DNA of 64,000 nt from Prorocentrum cordatum (GCA_963575745.1 CAUYUJ010016693.1:90001-154000), one strand, 5' to 3'. Shown: positions 10,103-21,270, counted from the stretch's first letter. Numbers and translations: made by a program. The notes: generated by a model not told the origin, from the sequence alone.

Positions 10103-10745
10103 ACCCATTTCCGCGTGCCCCGGTTCTCCCGCGTATCTGTTCGTTCATGCGCCCACTCGACAATGTTGTTGCTCGCTCATGCGCCCAATCCTGGTCCTGA
10201 TCGACTTGTGACCCGCCTTCCCAAGACATTACCCCCGCCCCCCCCTCCATTTTTCCTCGACCGCTTCATTAATTTCCCGTGCGAGCCAACTCGGCTCTTG
10301 CTCGTCCCCTAACATGCTGAAGTCATCACCAAAAACAATCAAGACAACCATTGGCGTTTGTCGTGGTGCGCACACACGCATGGCGGTGCTCGTCCCGACG
10401 TGAATCCCGCACTCTGGCATAATACCACATAACAGTTCTCCCAATCGGTTGCGGCGCCACGTGTGCCGCGCACCGAAATGAAACGTTTACCACCGCTCTC
10501 CAGCCCCATGATCACCACGCGGTCATTTAACACATATATGAGCCTCTGATGGCGCGTAAAAAAACCCTCGTCCTGTCAACGCATGCCGGCGCAAGCCCAA
10601 TCTCTTTCTCACCGCTCCTGTGCCACATTCCGTCGGTCACCAACATGGGAAATGGCTTTCGCGCTTCCAGTGGCGGCGGGACCACGCGTACGTCATTCCA
10701 GTTTATTTCGCTTGCTGGGCCACCAGGCTTGACATGCACTACGGA
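9667..10745 (-). pseudogene. Degenerate copia-type reverse transcriptase and RNase H start
   Basis: Three minus-strand pieces lie in the order expected for a copia polyprotein, in different frames. (1) 10430-10533 contains SVRGTRGAATDWENCY, then GFTSGRAPPCV, matching the copia RT segment before the catalytic motif. (2) 10225-10360 contains VVLIVFGDDFSMLG (GDD at 10322-10330), the RT motif C, followed by WLAREINEAVEEKWRG. (3) 9669-9766 contains [19 protein letters not shown], the start of the copia RNase H (usually DSDWAGCxxTRKSTSGG), but with Asp changed to Ala. A frame change between pieces 1 and 2, and a (CT)n insertion at 10039-10096, show it is dead. The downstream half of this RNase H is missing or displaced. 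Confidence 0.7.
10039..10096 (+). repeat. (CT)n microsatellite inside the copia remnant
   Basis: About 58 bp of pure CT dinucleotide interrupting the RT-RNase H linker of the degenerate copia element. Confidence 0.95.
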
Positions 10746-10822
10746 TGTTAACCCTCCCCACTGTTGATATCAATCGGTGTTGTCCCCATGTGTGCCGCGC
10801 TTGTTGCTTGCCATCAATCTTT

Positions 10823-11000
10823 CCCCCAATCAGTGCTTGCACTGAAGGGGCCCTAGCGGAGGTTTAAGAATTTGGCGAAAATGTCCCGCCGATTTTGGTC
10901 GCGCGCTGGGTTCCCGGGGTCCCGATTCCGGGTTCCCGGGTTCCCGGTTCCCGGGCCGATTGCGGTGGGCGGCGAGGTTCCCAGATTCCCGGGGTCCTGG
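10823..11000 (+). repeat. Dispersed repeat R1, copy 1
   Basis: It begins CCCCCAATCAGTGCTTGCAC, then TTGGCGAAAATG, CGCCGATTTTGGT and a tract of GGGTTCCCGG units. The same order of blocks is found in reverse orientation at about 29.13-29.36 kb, so it is a dispersed family. No coding content. Confidence 0.75.
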
Positions 11001-11014
11001 TCGATCTTCTGATC

Positions 11015-11260
11015 GATCGGTCTCAGCATCGATCTCATTTCGCACCTCTCTATCGATCTCACCATCGATCTCACAATCGATCTCACAATCGATCTCGCAA
11101 GCGATCTCACTCAAGATCGCACGACCCCGATCTCGCGATCGATGTCCCTATCGGTCTCATTGAATCGGTTTCACTCTCGGTCTCACGATCGACCTTGCAA
11201 TCGTGCTGTGGCGATTCCACTATAGATCTCGTTATCGATCGCAGTCGATCTCAATATCCA
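11015..11260 (+). repeat. Degenerate ATCGATCTC repeat
   Basis: About 245 bp of imperfect 10-11-bp units of the type TCGATCTCAC/ATCGATCTC, continuing directly from the R1 repeat. Confidence 0.85.
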
Positions 11261-11269
11261 TATGACTAA

Positions 11270-14200
11270 TTTTTAAATCATCCACGGATTGGGTTTTTTC
11301 AACTGTAATTTGCATGTGTTTTCTTGTGCGCCCGATGCTTCTGGGATTTGCCAATTTCTGATTTCCTGGCCGTCGCCTTTAGTTCGCGGGCGACGCGAAC
11401 TCCGCCTCACATCGTTCCACGCCCATTCAGACCAATCCGCGCTGTCGTGGGTCATGAGCGCCCCCCTCCCAGGTCTCTTGGGTTCAGCGCGCAGTGGACT
11501 TTCACGACCCGCGCGTCGTTGCCGCGTTCATCCAGCCTTCATGTTCGCATGTCGTACGTTCCCACCGGTGGTCCTGTTTGTCCTCTGCGGCGACGAAGAT
11601 TCCACGATGAAATCCCTGCGCCCCAACTATGCCAACCACGGGTCTGCTCCGCATGATCTCTCCCGCTTCGACGTCCGAAGCCCCTCGTCGCGCGCACCAG
11701 CCCCAGAGTGGCTGCCCAATGCCCAATAACATTGGCCCGTTCGTGCTGTCGTCTTTCATTGTCCGTGCCTGTCGGTCAATGCTCCCACAAGGTCCATATC
11801 CGGTGAAGGCTATGCTATCGAATCTCCTACTGACATAACGCATCGCATGCATTTTTCTCTGGATACGCAGCCGTTGCTACAATCGCCCATGGTGTGCATG
11901 AACAATCCTGGTGGCATGCCCGCGCGAAACCCCGCGGGGTAAAATTCCGACATGTGGTTCGGCTTCCTACTGCGAGGTCCATGTGCTGGCGAGCTCATTG
12001 ACGTTGGCGGCTGCCGTTCGTCCCCTCGTCGCATAGATGTCGCGCCGCAGCTGCGCGTGTCCGCGGTGCCCATTTACCCCCGAGATTATTCGCATTCTTG
12101 AGATGGGCACATCTTGCCATATCGGCGCAAATGAGGACGCACAGGCCGATGCGTCTTTCATTTCGCACGGCTCCATCGAAAATTGTAAACCTTCGCCCCT
12201 TGCTCCACTTCCCCTGGTTCCGTCGGCGCCCAGGTGCTTCTCGTTGAACAGGCAAAGTCAGCTGAATGCTGCGCACATTGGGTATTCCACAAGCTTCAAC
12301 GCAGTTTCACTTGCACCGCGTTCTTCGCCTTCTGTTTGATTCGAATCGCGTTAAAATTTCTATGGCCCCCGCGTTCATCAAGGGTTGACAGGGCCAAAGC
12401 CAGTCCCGGGTTCAATCCCATTTCGTCTTGGGTTCAGTCCTGGGGCACCCTGGCAAGGTAATGCGCCTCGCTCGCGCGAGCCGGCACAACGGTAAAGATG
12501 TTTCCGCATCGTCGGAACTGACGACGCCGATCGTCAACTTACTTGGGTAATGGCGGGTCACGGCTGGTCCATATTTCGCAATCAGTACGTTAGTTCCCAC
12601 GCCTGATAACCTGAGTACTTGCACCAGTCATTTGACCGTCGACATCATCAACTCGATCATTTTCCTCAGCTCTTCTGGTAACTTATCAGCTGGTCTCTTT
12701 TGTCTGGCGTGCTGAATCCTTCGGCCCGGCAATATGCTACTTCGAACTCCGTCCTGCCAGCCGCTGGGTGGGCGATTTGCGCGCTTTGATTGAACCTCCA
12801 GTCGTCGCATGCTTCGGTGGTTGGCCGGTGACATTGTTGATGGCGCGCATACTTCTTTGGTTTTCTATTCGGCCACCGATTTTGCGCAGTCCTATATGCG
12901 ACTTTAGCCCCCAACCCCTTATTCAGGGTAGCAACACTGCGTCTTTTTACATAATGGCTCTGACTAGGGCATGGGTCCGTCTTGCCCAATGATCGTCGCC
13001 TGGCCCCGGTGCTCCATCTGACACGCGTGCTCACTGGTGATCTGTGATGTCTTCCTCTTCGCGCTCGTCACCTTCTCCTGCGGCGGCTACGTCAAGTCGC
13101 AGTTGGGCCTCAGATAACCGAGCCTGTACCTTGGTCCCCCTGTACTATCAGCCACACAATGGCCCTTGTTCTGTAGACGGCGCTGCGGGGCTTTCGGCGA
13201 GGACCCTCTCTGCCAATGGCGCGGCGTCCGTAGCGCCCTGGAAAGGCATTTGCTTCAAAATTCGGTTCTGTCAACCTCTATGCGTCTCGCTATGCGGGCC
13301 GAGCTCGAGCTTTCCGCGCATATACTGGCAGCGAGGACATGGGCGCCATTGCTCTGGACCGCATGCCGCTACTCATCGCGCTAAATATGGTCAAGCTGCC
13401 GCGGTGGACCTTCAATGAAACTCATCTCCTCGAAGCACAGCCATTCTTCATCGCTGCCTTTATGGCGGTGCTCAAGTGGACTGGCCACTCCCTGGCTCGC
13501 TCCAGTATGAGCACTGCACTTTTGTCATGTGCCCGGCAACCTTCCCGACTCCCACATGGAAGTCCCAGAGTGTGCCTCTCATTGGTCCCAGCCCTGAGAA
13601 ACATGACGCATTCTCCAAACTCTGGCAACGCCATGCTCAACTTGCGTCCACGGCGGCGCCCATGCGCGGCATTCCCATCCATCCCGATGGTGAATACTGC
13701 ACTGATCAGCGACGAAGCGTATAAAGCCGTCCATGGCACCAGATGGCGATCCTCACTGAGCTCGGTTTTGATAACTGGCGCCCACTGCGCTCTTTCTGGG
13801 ATCTCCTACTCTACGGATCTGACTGCCGATTTCAACCGAAACTGAGGACGCTACAGATCCCGTAGCAGAGGTCATCGGGAAACCCCATTACTTCGTGGGC
13901 TGACGTTCCTGCGCCTGGAAAGTGATAACCTAACCTTTCAACACTGTAGTCAAACTGCTGCGCTCCTTTCTTGATTACTAAGACGCTCCATGCCCTTTGC
14001 GTCCTTTTGAGGCGCATTACTAAAATCAGATTACCCGGTTCAACTGATTCGCTTCTTTGCTTGCGTCTTTAACCCGCAAGTGGTTGCTCTTTCACCGCGC
14101 GCGGGCAGCTGAGATAACTGGTACTTATTCTGCGTTAGCCCCGTCTCCCATGTTGCGCGCCCGTCCCTTCGCCGTGGTTCGGCCACAGAGAGGGCGCCGC

Positions 14201-15050
14201 TTGCGGCGCGTTTAAAGGCTGGCATTGCGGTCGTTCATGTCAGCTTTTCTTGGGAGAGCGCTGCAAGTTACTCTCTTGACTTGTTCGGCTCGTTCGCTTG
14301 CAGACATCTTCTGCGTCGCTCATGCCGCGTTCGCTTCCCCTTCCACCCTCGCGTTGATCCTCGCCCCTCTCCGTTCGTTGTCTAGAGATGCCATGTGTTC
14401 CCTTGGGTTTCCGGGTCCGAATAGAGGAGCTACCTGAAGGAGCCCCATGCATCAGAACATCCCCATCGTTTCTCGCCCCATCCACTTGCCTCGCCAACTG
14501 TCCATATCCTTTCGCGCGGAAACAACCCGAATCGTGACTTCGAGGGTTCCGCCCCGCGCGTGGATCGCCGCCCTCAGGCCTGAGGCTTCACGCCCCAGGT
14601 TACTGAGCGATCTGCCGCGGGCATCCCGATCCAGGACGGTATTGCCACAGGCTTCGACGACTTCACGAGAAGATCCCACTGCGTTCACGATGTTGTCGGC
14701 TTACGTATATGGGCATTGCCGCCTTGTCACCTGCTTCGTTTTTCCCTGCAATCACTCGCTGCCAGTGGTTCTTCATCGCGGCCCCGTTGGCTGAGCTATC
14801 GGGGCAATCGTTTTGTAAGGCCTCCTTCTGTTATGGAAGTGTGTTCCAACGCCCAGTGGCCCGACGGCGCTGCAGGCTGCCGTCGAAAAGGAGCGTTACA
14901 ATTTGTTCGTTTGATTCCGGACTGTCCATGGGGGCCGCGTTCGCTTCTTGCGCCTTGCAAATGACCTGCCCCTACCGATCCGAAACTACCTGGACATTCA
15001 CTGTCTAGACGACTCAATGCCTCGCAGTGGCAACATCTCTGGCACTGCAC
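11270..15050 (-). pseudogene. Probable upstream remains of the degenerate copia element (weak)
   Basis: This 3.8-kb stretch is less GC-rich and less repetitive than its surroundings. Minus-strand fragments give faint copia-like signals. Around 13620-13660 one reads SMALPEFGECVMFLRAG, resembling the end of copia integrase (usually PFGExVxF). Around 14510-14660 another reads EACGNTVLDRDARGRSLS followed by a beta-rich run, resembling a protease/pre-integrase region. They lie upstream, in coding direction, of the RT at 10.2-10.7 kb, which is the expected order. Every frame is broken. I cannot assign boundaries or LTRs. Confidence 0.3.
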
Positions 15051-15064
15051 CTGTTGGCATTAAT

Positions 15065-15292
15065 TGGGCGCCCGAGTTATCCGGGGTAACTCGGGCCCGG
15101 GGTAAGTCGGGTTCGGGATCCCGAGAAACGAACCCGAGTTAGCCCTGACCCGAGTTACCCCTGATGATTTGGGGCTCTGGGCGCCCGAGTTATCCGGGGT
15201 AACTCGGGCCCGGGGTAACTCGGGTTCGGATTCCCGAAAAAGGAACCCGAGTTATCCCTGACCCGAGTTACCCCTGATGATTCGGGGCTCTG
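15065..15292. repeat. Two 114-bp tandem units with strong internal palindromes
   Basis: Units start at 15065 and 15179 (GGGCGCCCGAGTTATCCGGG). Each contains GGGGTAACTCGGG in one orientation and CCCGAGTTACCCC in the other, so each unit can fold into a long hairpin. Units differ at a few positions only. Confidence 0.85.
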
Positions 15293-15644
15293 AATTAGGG
15301 TTGCCGTTGCATTGCGCGTGCCAGATCTTAATTCACCCTGGCTGGCGTTTCCCATGCTGCTTCAGGTGGATCTGGGAAGTGTCACGCCGGCAATTGGTGC
15401 CGCATCCTGGGACCATCTCTTGCTGGGGCCCCCCAAGGTAATGTGTTCTCTGTTCGTGGCTAGCCCGTCCAACTTCGTTCGCCTCTGTGATGCAGTCGGC
15501 TGCAATGTTGCCCTTGTCGGCACTTCCATCGCTCGCGTTCACTCGTGGGCGCGCGGCCCGCGCCGCCTGGTTTGACCCCGGTTTGTCCCGGTTGCTTGCC
15601 AGCTCCCGTATAGCTGCCGAAGCGACCCCTGCAGTAGCCCTTTT
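15293..15644. other. No gene recognised
   Basis: Unique-looking sequence between the palindromic tandem and the 78-bp satellite. I see no repeat or coding signal. Confidence 0.4.
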
Positions 15645-16675
15645 GGAACTCCTGATGGGGCCACGCAGCGCTGTATTCTCGTGCGCGGACGCATGTGGCC
15701 ACAGCCACTGGGGCCTTCGGTGGGGCTCCCTATGGGGCCACGGAGTGCTGCACAGGTGGCGCGGACGCATGTGCTCACAGCCACTGGGGCCTTCGGTGGA
15801 GCTCCACATATGACCTCGAAATGCCGCGCTGGATGGCGCGGGCGCATGTGCTCACAGCCACTGGGGCCTTCGGTGGAGCTCCACAGATGACCTCGAAATG
15901 CCGCGCTGGATGGCGCGGACGCATGTGGTCACAGTCACGGGCGCTTTCGGTGGAGCATCCTACGCGGCCGCGGAACGCTGTGCTGGGTGGCGCGGACGCA
16001 TGTGGTCGCAGCCACTGGGGCCTTCGGTGGAGCTTCCTGCGCGGCCACGAAACGCCGCGCTGGATGGCGCAGACGCACGTGGTCACAACCGAAGGGGTCT
16101 TTCGGTGGAGATCCCCATGGGGCCACGAAAAAAATGCACTCTCGCGTGCAATCGCATGTGGTCACAACCGCTGTGGCCTCTGGCGGAGCTCCTTGTGGGG
16201 CCGCGAAGCGCCGCGGTGGGCGGCGAGGACGCGCGCGGTCGCGGGCGCTGGAGCCTTCGGTGGAGCTCCACATGGGGCCGCAAAGCTGCACTGGGTGGCG
16301 CGGGCGCACGCGGTCACAGCCACTGGGGCCTTCGGAAGAGCTCCCTATGGGGCCACGAAGCGCCGCGCTGGGTGGCGCGGGCGCATGTGGGCACAACCGC
16401 TGGTGCCTTCGGTGGAGATCCCTGTGGGGCGACGAAGCGCTCTGCTGGGTGGCGCGGACGCATGTGGCCGCAGCCAGTGGGGCCTTCGGTTGGACTCGTT
16501 TGGGGCCACGAAGCGTCGAACTGGGGATGCGCGGACGCGCGTGGTCACAGCCGCAGGTGCCTTCGGTGGAGCCCCCTGCGCGGCCGCGAAATGCTGTGCT
16601 GGGTGGCGCAGACGCATGTGGTCACAGCCACTGGGGCCTCCCGCTGAGCTCCGTTTAGGGCCGTGAAGCGCTGCG
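15645..16675 (+). repeat. 78-bp satellite array, locus 1
   Basis: GCCACTGGGGCCTTCGGTGG recurs at about 15702, 15780, 15857 and onward, with period near 78 bp, for about 13 copies. The unit also carries GGAGCTCCCTATGGGGCCAC and GGTGGCGCGGACGCATGTGG. Open frames on both strands (for example GADACGHSHWGLRWS) follow from the period being divisible by three and are not evidence of a protein. The same satellite family occupies 52.16-53.61 kb. Confidence 0.92.
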
Positions 16676-16837
16676 CTGGTTGCCAAGGGCAGAGGCAGGG
16701 ATGGGAGGATGTGGAGGAGGGTCGACGAGGGGGCGAAGGAGGAACGCGGGGCGCTGACTCTTCAGAACGAGGGCCTAACACCACAGGATGGCTGGGGAAA
16801 CAAAAACCTACTTTTGCGCGCTGGCGAATTCTTCGGG
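16676..16837 (+). repeat. Array-end module shared with the second satellite locus
   Basis: Directly after the satellite: GGAACGCGGGGCGCTGACTC, CTTCAGAACGA, then AACACCACAGGATGGCTGGG. Related sequence ends satellite blocks at about 52620-52700 (AACACCACATGATGGTTGAG) and 53640-53715 (AACACCTCGGGATGGCTGGG). Confidence 0.65.
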
Positions 16838-17720
16838 AACCCATCATATTTTCAATCGTTCATCACAGGCGACCAGACGTGCCCCTCGCACGCGCACGTC
16901 GAGATCACTCGAACGCCCTTGCGCGCGCGCTGTCGCAAGAATTCCTGGCAGTGGACGGGGCGACAAACGCGCGCGCGCGCGTCGTCGCGCGCATGCTGGA
17001 ATCCTTCAAACTCCGAAGGGGCACTGGCAATTCAGAACAGATTGCTCTGTCAACCTGGAAACCCATGGCTTCGCAACAACAAGTTTCAAACCAAAAAGAA
17101 CCTGCGCTCAAACTACGTAGACATGAACGATAAGCCATCGGTTCCCCGACGCGCTCATCAAATGCTACCAAAATTGCCTTTCGCGCGCGCATGTCGAGGT
17201 CAGTCGAAAGCCCTTTGCGCGCGTGCTGGGGGGGGGGGCGCGATCCTTGTCGCGCAATGCAACGCTGGCCACTCGCGCGCGTCGTCTGCGCGCGCATCGT
17301 AATCCTTTCCAAACCTTCATCACTGACGCGGGGGCACCATCATCGTCATCGGTGTGATCAACATCGGCGCCGCTATTGCCCTTCCCGCGGTCATTGTCAG
17401 CACCGTCGCCAGCGCCGCAACTATCGTCATCGCGTCTGCCATTGCCGACGTCGCCATGAGACCGCGCCCGCCCGAAATCACAGACGCGCAGTGACGCGCC
17501 CGCGCGTCGGCGCGGCCTGCGAGACGCGCTGGGAAGTTCCCGGCGGTCAGCGCCACCGCGGCCGCGTCGGTCGCGCAAGTCTAAGCGACCGCGCTGCGCG
17601 CGAGGTTGCGGGCGCCAGCGCGGCCGCAGCGGTGCGCCAGCCAGCGCCAAACAGCCATCGCAATTGCCCCCGAATGGGTTTTGCAAACCAAGTTGCGGGC
17701 GGGCGGGCGGGGCGACTGCG
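16838..17720 (+). repeat. Direct repeat A, about 0.88 kb
   Basis: Aligned by eye with 18838-19690 (offset about 2.0 kb). Shared landmarks are TCGAACGCCCTTGCG, GCGCGCGCGTCGTCGCGCG, TTTCCAAACCTTCATCAC, an ATCATCGTCATC-rich block, GACCGCGCCCGCCCGAAATC-like sequence, and a terminal GTTTTGCAAACCAAGTTGCG. It contains CG-palindromic runs of alternating CGCG. No gene recognised. Confidence 0.7.
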
Positions 17721-18034
17721 CGACCGTAGGGGGGGGGGGGCCTCGCGGGAGAAAATCAAATTCACTTCTTCTTCTTCTTCTGATGGAAAGTCAAACTCTA
17801 CCCCCCCCCCCCCCGCCCCGCCTCCGGATTTAGAGGCGCCCCTTCGCGCATTGCAGTCTACGCGTGATTCTGCCCCTTTCGTCCAGCCTAGATATGAACT
17901 CGTGCCGCCCCAGGCGGGCCGGCCCCGCCGCCCCCCCTCATCCTCTGGGACAAATCAAAAAGACGCGGGGTCACTCGTTCATCAATTATCCCAGTGCGAC
18001 CCTGCCAAAGAGTTGGAGCATCTAGGAAAGCAAC

Positions 18035-18182
18035 ATCTACATCTACACCGACAGCTACATTAACATCTACACCTGCATCTACATCTACATCAACATCAAC
18101 AGCGAGACTCACATCTACATCTACATCTACACCTACATCTACATATACATCTACACCTACATCTACATCTACATCTACACTT
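18035..18182 (+). repeat. ACATCT hexanucleotide repeat
   Basis: About 150 bp of (ACATCT)n with ACACCT and ACATCA variants. Confidence 0.95.
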
Positions 18183-18239
18183 TCGCATTGGTTTCGTTTT
18201 GCTGTGCATTACCTTGCCTTTGATGTTGCGTTTCCTTTC

Positions 18240-18625
18240 GCTGTTGCTTTTGATTTGATGTTGTGATTGCTTATGCTTGATGTTGTTTTGCTGGGCTATG
18301 CTATGATATACTGTGCTGCGCTGCGCTATGCTACGCTATGCTATGACGTGCCCTGCTATGCTAAAGCTCAGCGGAGCAAAGATGAAGGCAAGCTAAGACT
18401 AAGATAAACCTGAACTAAGATGAAGCTAAGCTAAGCTAAGATGCAATAAGCTAAGCTAAGATGAGATAGGCAACGCTAAGCTAAGGGGCGTAGCTGGGGG
18501 AACCGCGGGGCGGATACTGGGGGAACCGCCCGGGGCGCGTTCCACTGCCCGGCCAGCCCTTTAAGCACACCGAGTAAGAACCATTCTAGGCGGAGCCTAG
18601 GTAGGGAAAAATCAGTAGTTGCCAA
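18240..18625 (+). repeat. GCTATG/GCTAAG module with conserved GC-rich end, copy 1
   Basis: A degenerate GCTATG tract is followed by AAGCTAAGCTAAG-type repeats. Then comes GGGGGAACCGCGGGGCGGAT, CGCCCGGGGCG, CACTGCCCGGCC and TTCTAGGCGGAGCCTAGGTA. The same ordered blocks occur at 53.79-54.35 kb. TTCTAGGC...GCCTAGG is palindromic. Confidence 0.75.
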
Positions 18626-18837
18626 AAACACCTTGCAGGCAATGGGGCGAAGTGCGCGCGCGCTGTCGCGCGCGCGTGCCGAAACCCTTCGGAATTTTCG
18701 GAACCTTAGGTTCCGCAAGGATTAAGAATGGAGCGCCCTGACAACGTGTGTACACATATAGTTTCGCAGCATGTGTTCAAAAACGTTTGCGCTGGCGCTT
18801 GTATAAACTCTCAGGAAAACCATGCGTCGTTTGAGCC

Positions 18838-19690
18838 ATGTTCATAACATGCAACCAAACGGGCCTCTCGCGCGCGCATGTGTGCGTGCATGCCGGAATC
18901 GTTCGACAGCCCTTGCGGGTGCGCTGTCGCAATAATCATTTGCAAACAGCGGGGCGAAATGCACGCGCGCGCGTCGTCGCGCGGGCATGCCGGCATCCCT
19001 CAAGAACATCAGGCGTCGCAAAGATTTCAAACTCGAGTGGCCCGGAAGAAAAATAGAAAAAGCGTTGCGCGTTGAAACATCAGTTTTCAAACGGAAAAAC
19101 TGCGCTCGCACTTTGTGAATTCTTGAGGAAGATGTAGCTTTTCAGCTTTTTCATCCAATTCTGCCAGACGGGCGCCCCGCGCCGCATCTCGAAATCATTC
19201 GAACGCCCTTGCGCACATGCTGGGGGCACGATGCTCGTCAAATAATACCACGCGGGCCATGCTCGCGCGTCGGCCGCGCGCGCGCATGTCGAATTCCTTT
19301 CCAAACCTTCATCACCGACGCGAGGACGCTGTCATCAGCGTCGCCGTGGCCAGCATCGGCGCCGTCACTGGCCGTGCCGTCATCGTTGTCATCATCGCCA
19401 CCAGCATCGCTACCATCAACATCATCGTCATCATCATCACCATCATCATCGTATCTACGTTTGTCGAAGTTACCATGATACCGCGTCCGCCCAAGTCGCC
19501 GACTCGCACTGATATTCCCGTTGGGGGTGCCTAGCGGTCAACGCCGCCGCGTCGATCGCGCCAAACTAGCTGGCCGCTGCGCGCGCGAGCATGCGCGGGC
19601 TTGCGCGGCCGCAGGGATGCACCAGCCAACACCAAGCACTCATCACAATCGTCGCCGCATGGGTCTTGCAAACAAGATGCGGGCGGGTGG
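18838..19690 (+). repeat. Direct repeat B, diverged copy of 16838-17720
   Basis: Same landmark order as repeat A, with many substitutions and an expanded (ATC)n block at about 19390-19450. It ends at GTCTTGCAAACAAGATGCGG. Confidence 0.7.
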
Positions 19691-19699
19691 GTGGAATGA

Positions 19700-20019
19700 T
19701 TGCGCGAGCAGTGAAGTTGACAACTCACTGCGGGCAGAAACTGATTGCACTACATAGGCTGTACAACATGTAGTGCCAGGAACATGCTGTGTTGGGCCCA
19801 CGCTGGCTAGCATGTTCTTTCGGATTTTGAAACGGTCCGAGCGTTTACTAAGTTTCGGCTTCCCGACGGCCCAAGACAGTACGGATGGCGACGTGCCCTG
19901 ACGGCGCACATGAACAGCACGGCCAAGCACGGATGACGTAATGCTGCGGCTGCGGCGTGCTCCGACGGCCCCAGGGGCAACCAAGATGACCCCAACCAAG
20001 AGCGCCCAGGAGGCGTCAG
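19700..20019. other. No gene recognised
   Basis: Unique-looking sequence without a convincing frame or repeat, leading into the GGCCC-type array. Confidence 0.4.
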
Positions 20020-20400
20020 AGATGGCCCCCTAACGGCCCGGGAGGCCCTCAAAATGACCACAAGAGGCCCTCAACGCGGCCCAGGAGACCTCCAATACGC
20101 CCAAGATGACCTCGAAGGCGGCCCTGCGGCATCCCAAGAAAGCACCCAACTTGGCTCACGGAGGCCACCAGGACGGTGTCAGACTACGTCAGACGAGCCA
20201 GGAACGCCCTGAAACGGCCAAAGAGCACCACGAGGAACTTCCAGAGGCCCATAAAAGTCCCAAGGAAGGCCTCAATAAGTCTCCCACATGCCCCACCTGG
20301 GAAACTCCCAGGAGGCTCAATGAGTGCATAAAAAAAACTTCCCAGGGCCCTCCTCCTCTTCCTCCTCTTCCTCCTCTTCCTCCTCTTCCTCCTTCGTCTT
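20020..20400. repeat. Degenerate GGCCC-AAGA-type array and CTCCTC tract
   Basis: Loose 20-35-bp units built on GGCCCxxxAxGAxGxCCxxxA, then a (CTCCTCTTC)n tract at about 20350-20400. Similar degenerate arrays recur at 20.66-21.27, 34.99-35.99 (opposite strand), 43.43-43.79 and 49.73-50.25 kb. Confidence 0.6.
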
Positions 20401-20659
20401 CGTGTCCCTCCCTCTTCTCCTCTTAGCAGTTCTCCCCTACGTGTTCCACGAATGGTATCCACAACGGCTCGGGGAACACATCGTCCGATAGCTTGGCCGA
20501 GCTCTGGCCGCAACGTTCGGCCACATAGGCGCTTCAAAAAGGCAGGGGGCGGATGTGATTCGCCGCAGGCGTCTTCGATCAGACGCTCTGCCTCGATCCA
20601 TCGAGAAGGTTGCATGGCGTGCCCTGCTCCGAGTCGCCACTGGCCCAGAAAGAACTTCC
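20401..20659. other. Spacer related to 21.44-21.64 kb
   Basis: Contains GTCTTCGATCAGACGCTCTG, echoed by CTTCGTCGATCAGACTACAA near 21590. The array-plus-spacer arrangement may therefore be duplicated with a period near 1 kb. Confidence 0.35.
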
Positions 20660-21270
20660 CAGAGGGCCCTCAGCGTGCGGCAAGTACCACCCCCCCAGAC
20701 CTGATTCGACCCAACACGGCCTTCGAGATGCTTCGAAATCCGCCCATAACCTCCGAGATGGCCCCAAGATCCCGCGAAGATGCTCCGACATGGCTTCTAA
20801 GACTGCCAAGATGAGCCATGATGGCAACCAAGGCGGGCCAACATGACGCCAACACGGCCGCAGAGGCTCACAAGCCACCCTCAGAGGACCCCCACGAGGC
20901 CACCAATCGGCAAACATATGTCATGCGCTTCGGACACGCGTAATGGTTGCACGATCGTCTGTTCGGGCATCAGGCCGCCGACAACTGGCGAATATACCCC
21001 AAGTTCACCACTGGAATTGCCACAAGGGCCCTAAAAGAATCCCTAGACGGCCCAGGAAGGGCCCAATACAGCCCAAGGATATCCCAACAAAGCTTCCAGC
21101 GGCCCATGACGGCCCAAAAAGAACTCCAAGACGGCCCCACGAGACACCCAACACGGCCTCGAAGGGCTCCTGCCAGTCCGGGAATTCCCCAAGATGGCTG
21201 CAGAAAGCCCAGGATGCCTACAATAACGCCCCGCAAGGTTCCCGAATATCCCAAAGACAGCTCTTCACTC
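20660..21270. repeat. Degenerate GGCCC-type array, second block
   Basis: Continuation of the loose 20-35-bp pattern (for example ACGGCCxxxAxGAxGCTxxxA). No reading frame here is credible. Confidence 0.55.

Noticed and set aside
15695-16666. 323-aa and similar ORFs across the 78-bp satellite
   Set aside because: The period is a multiple of three, so frames stay open on both strands. No domain, and the repeat recurs as satellite at 52-53.6 kb.
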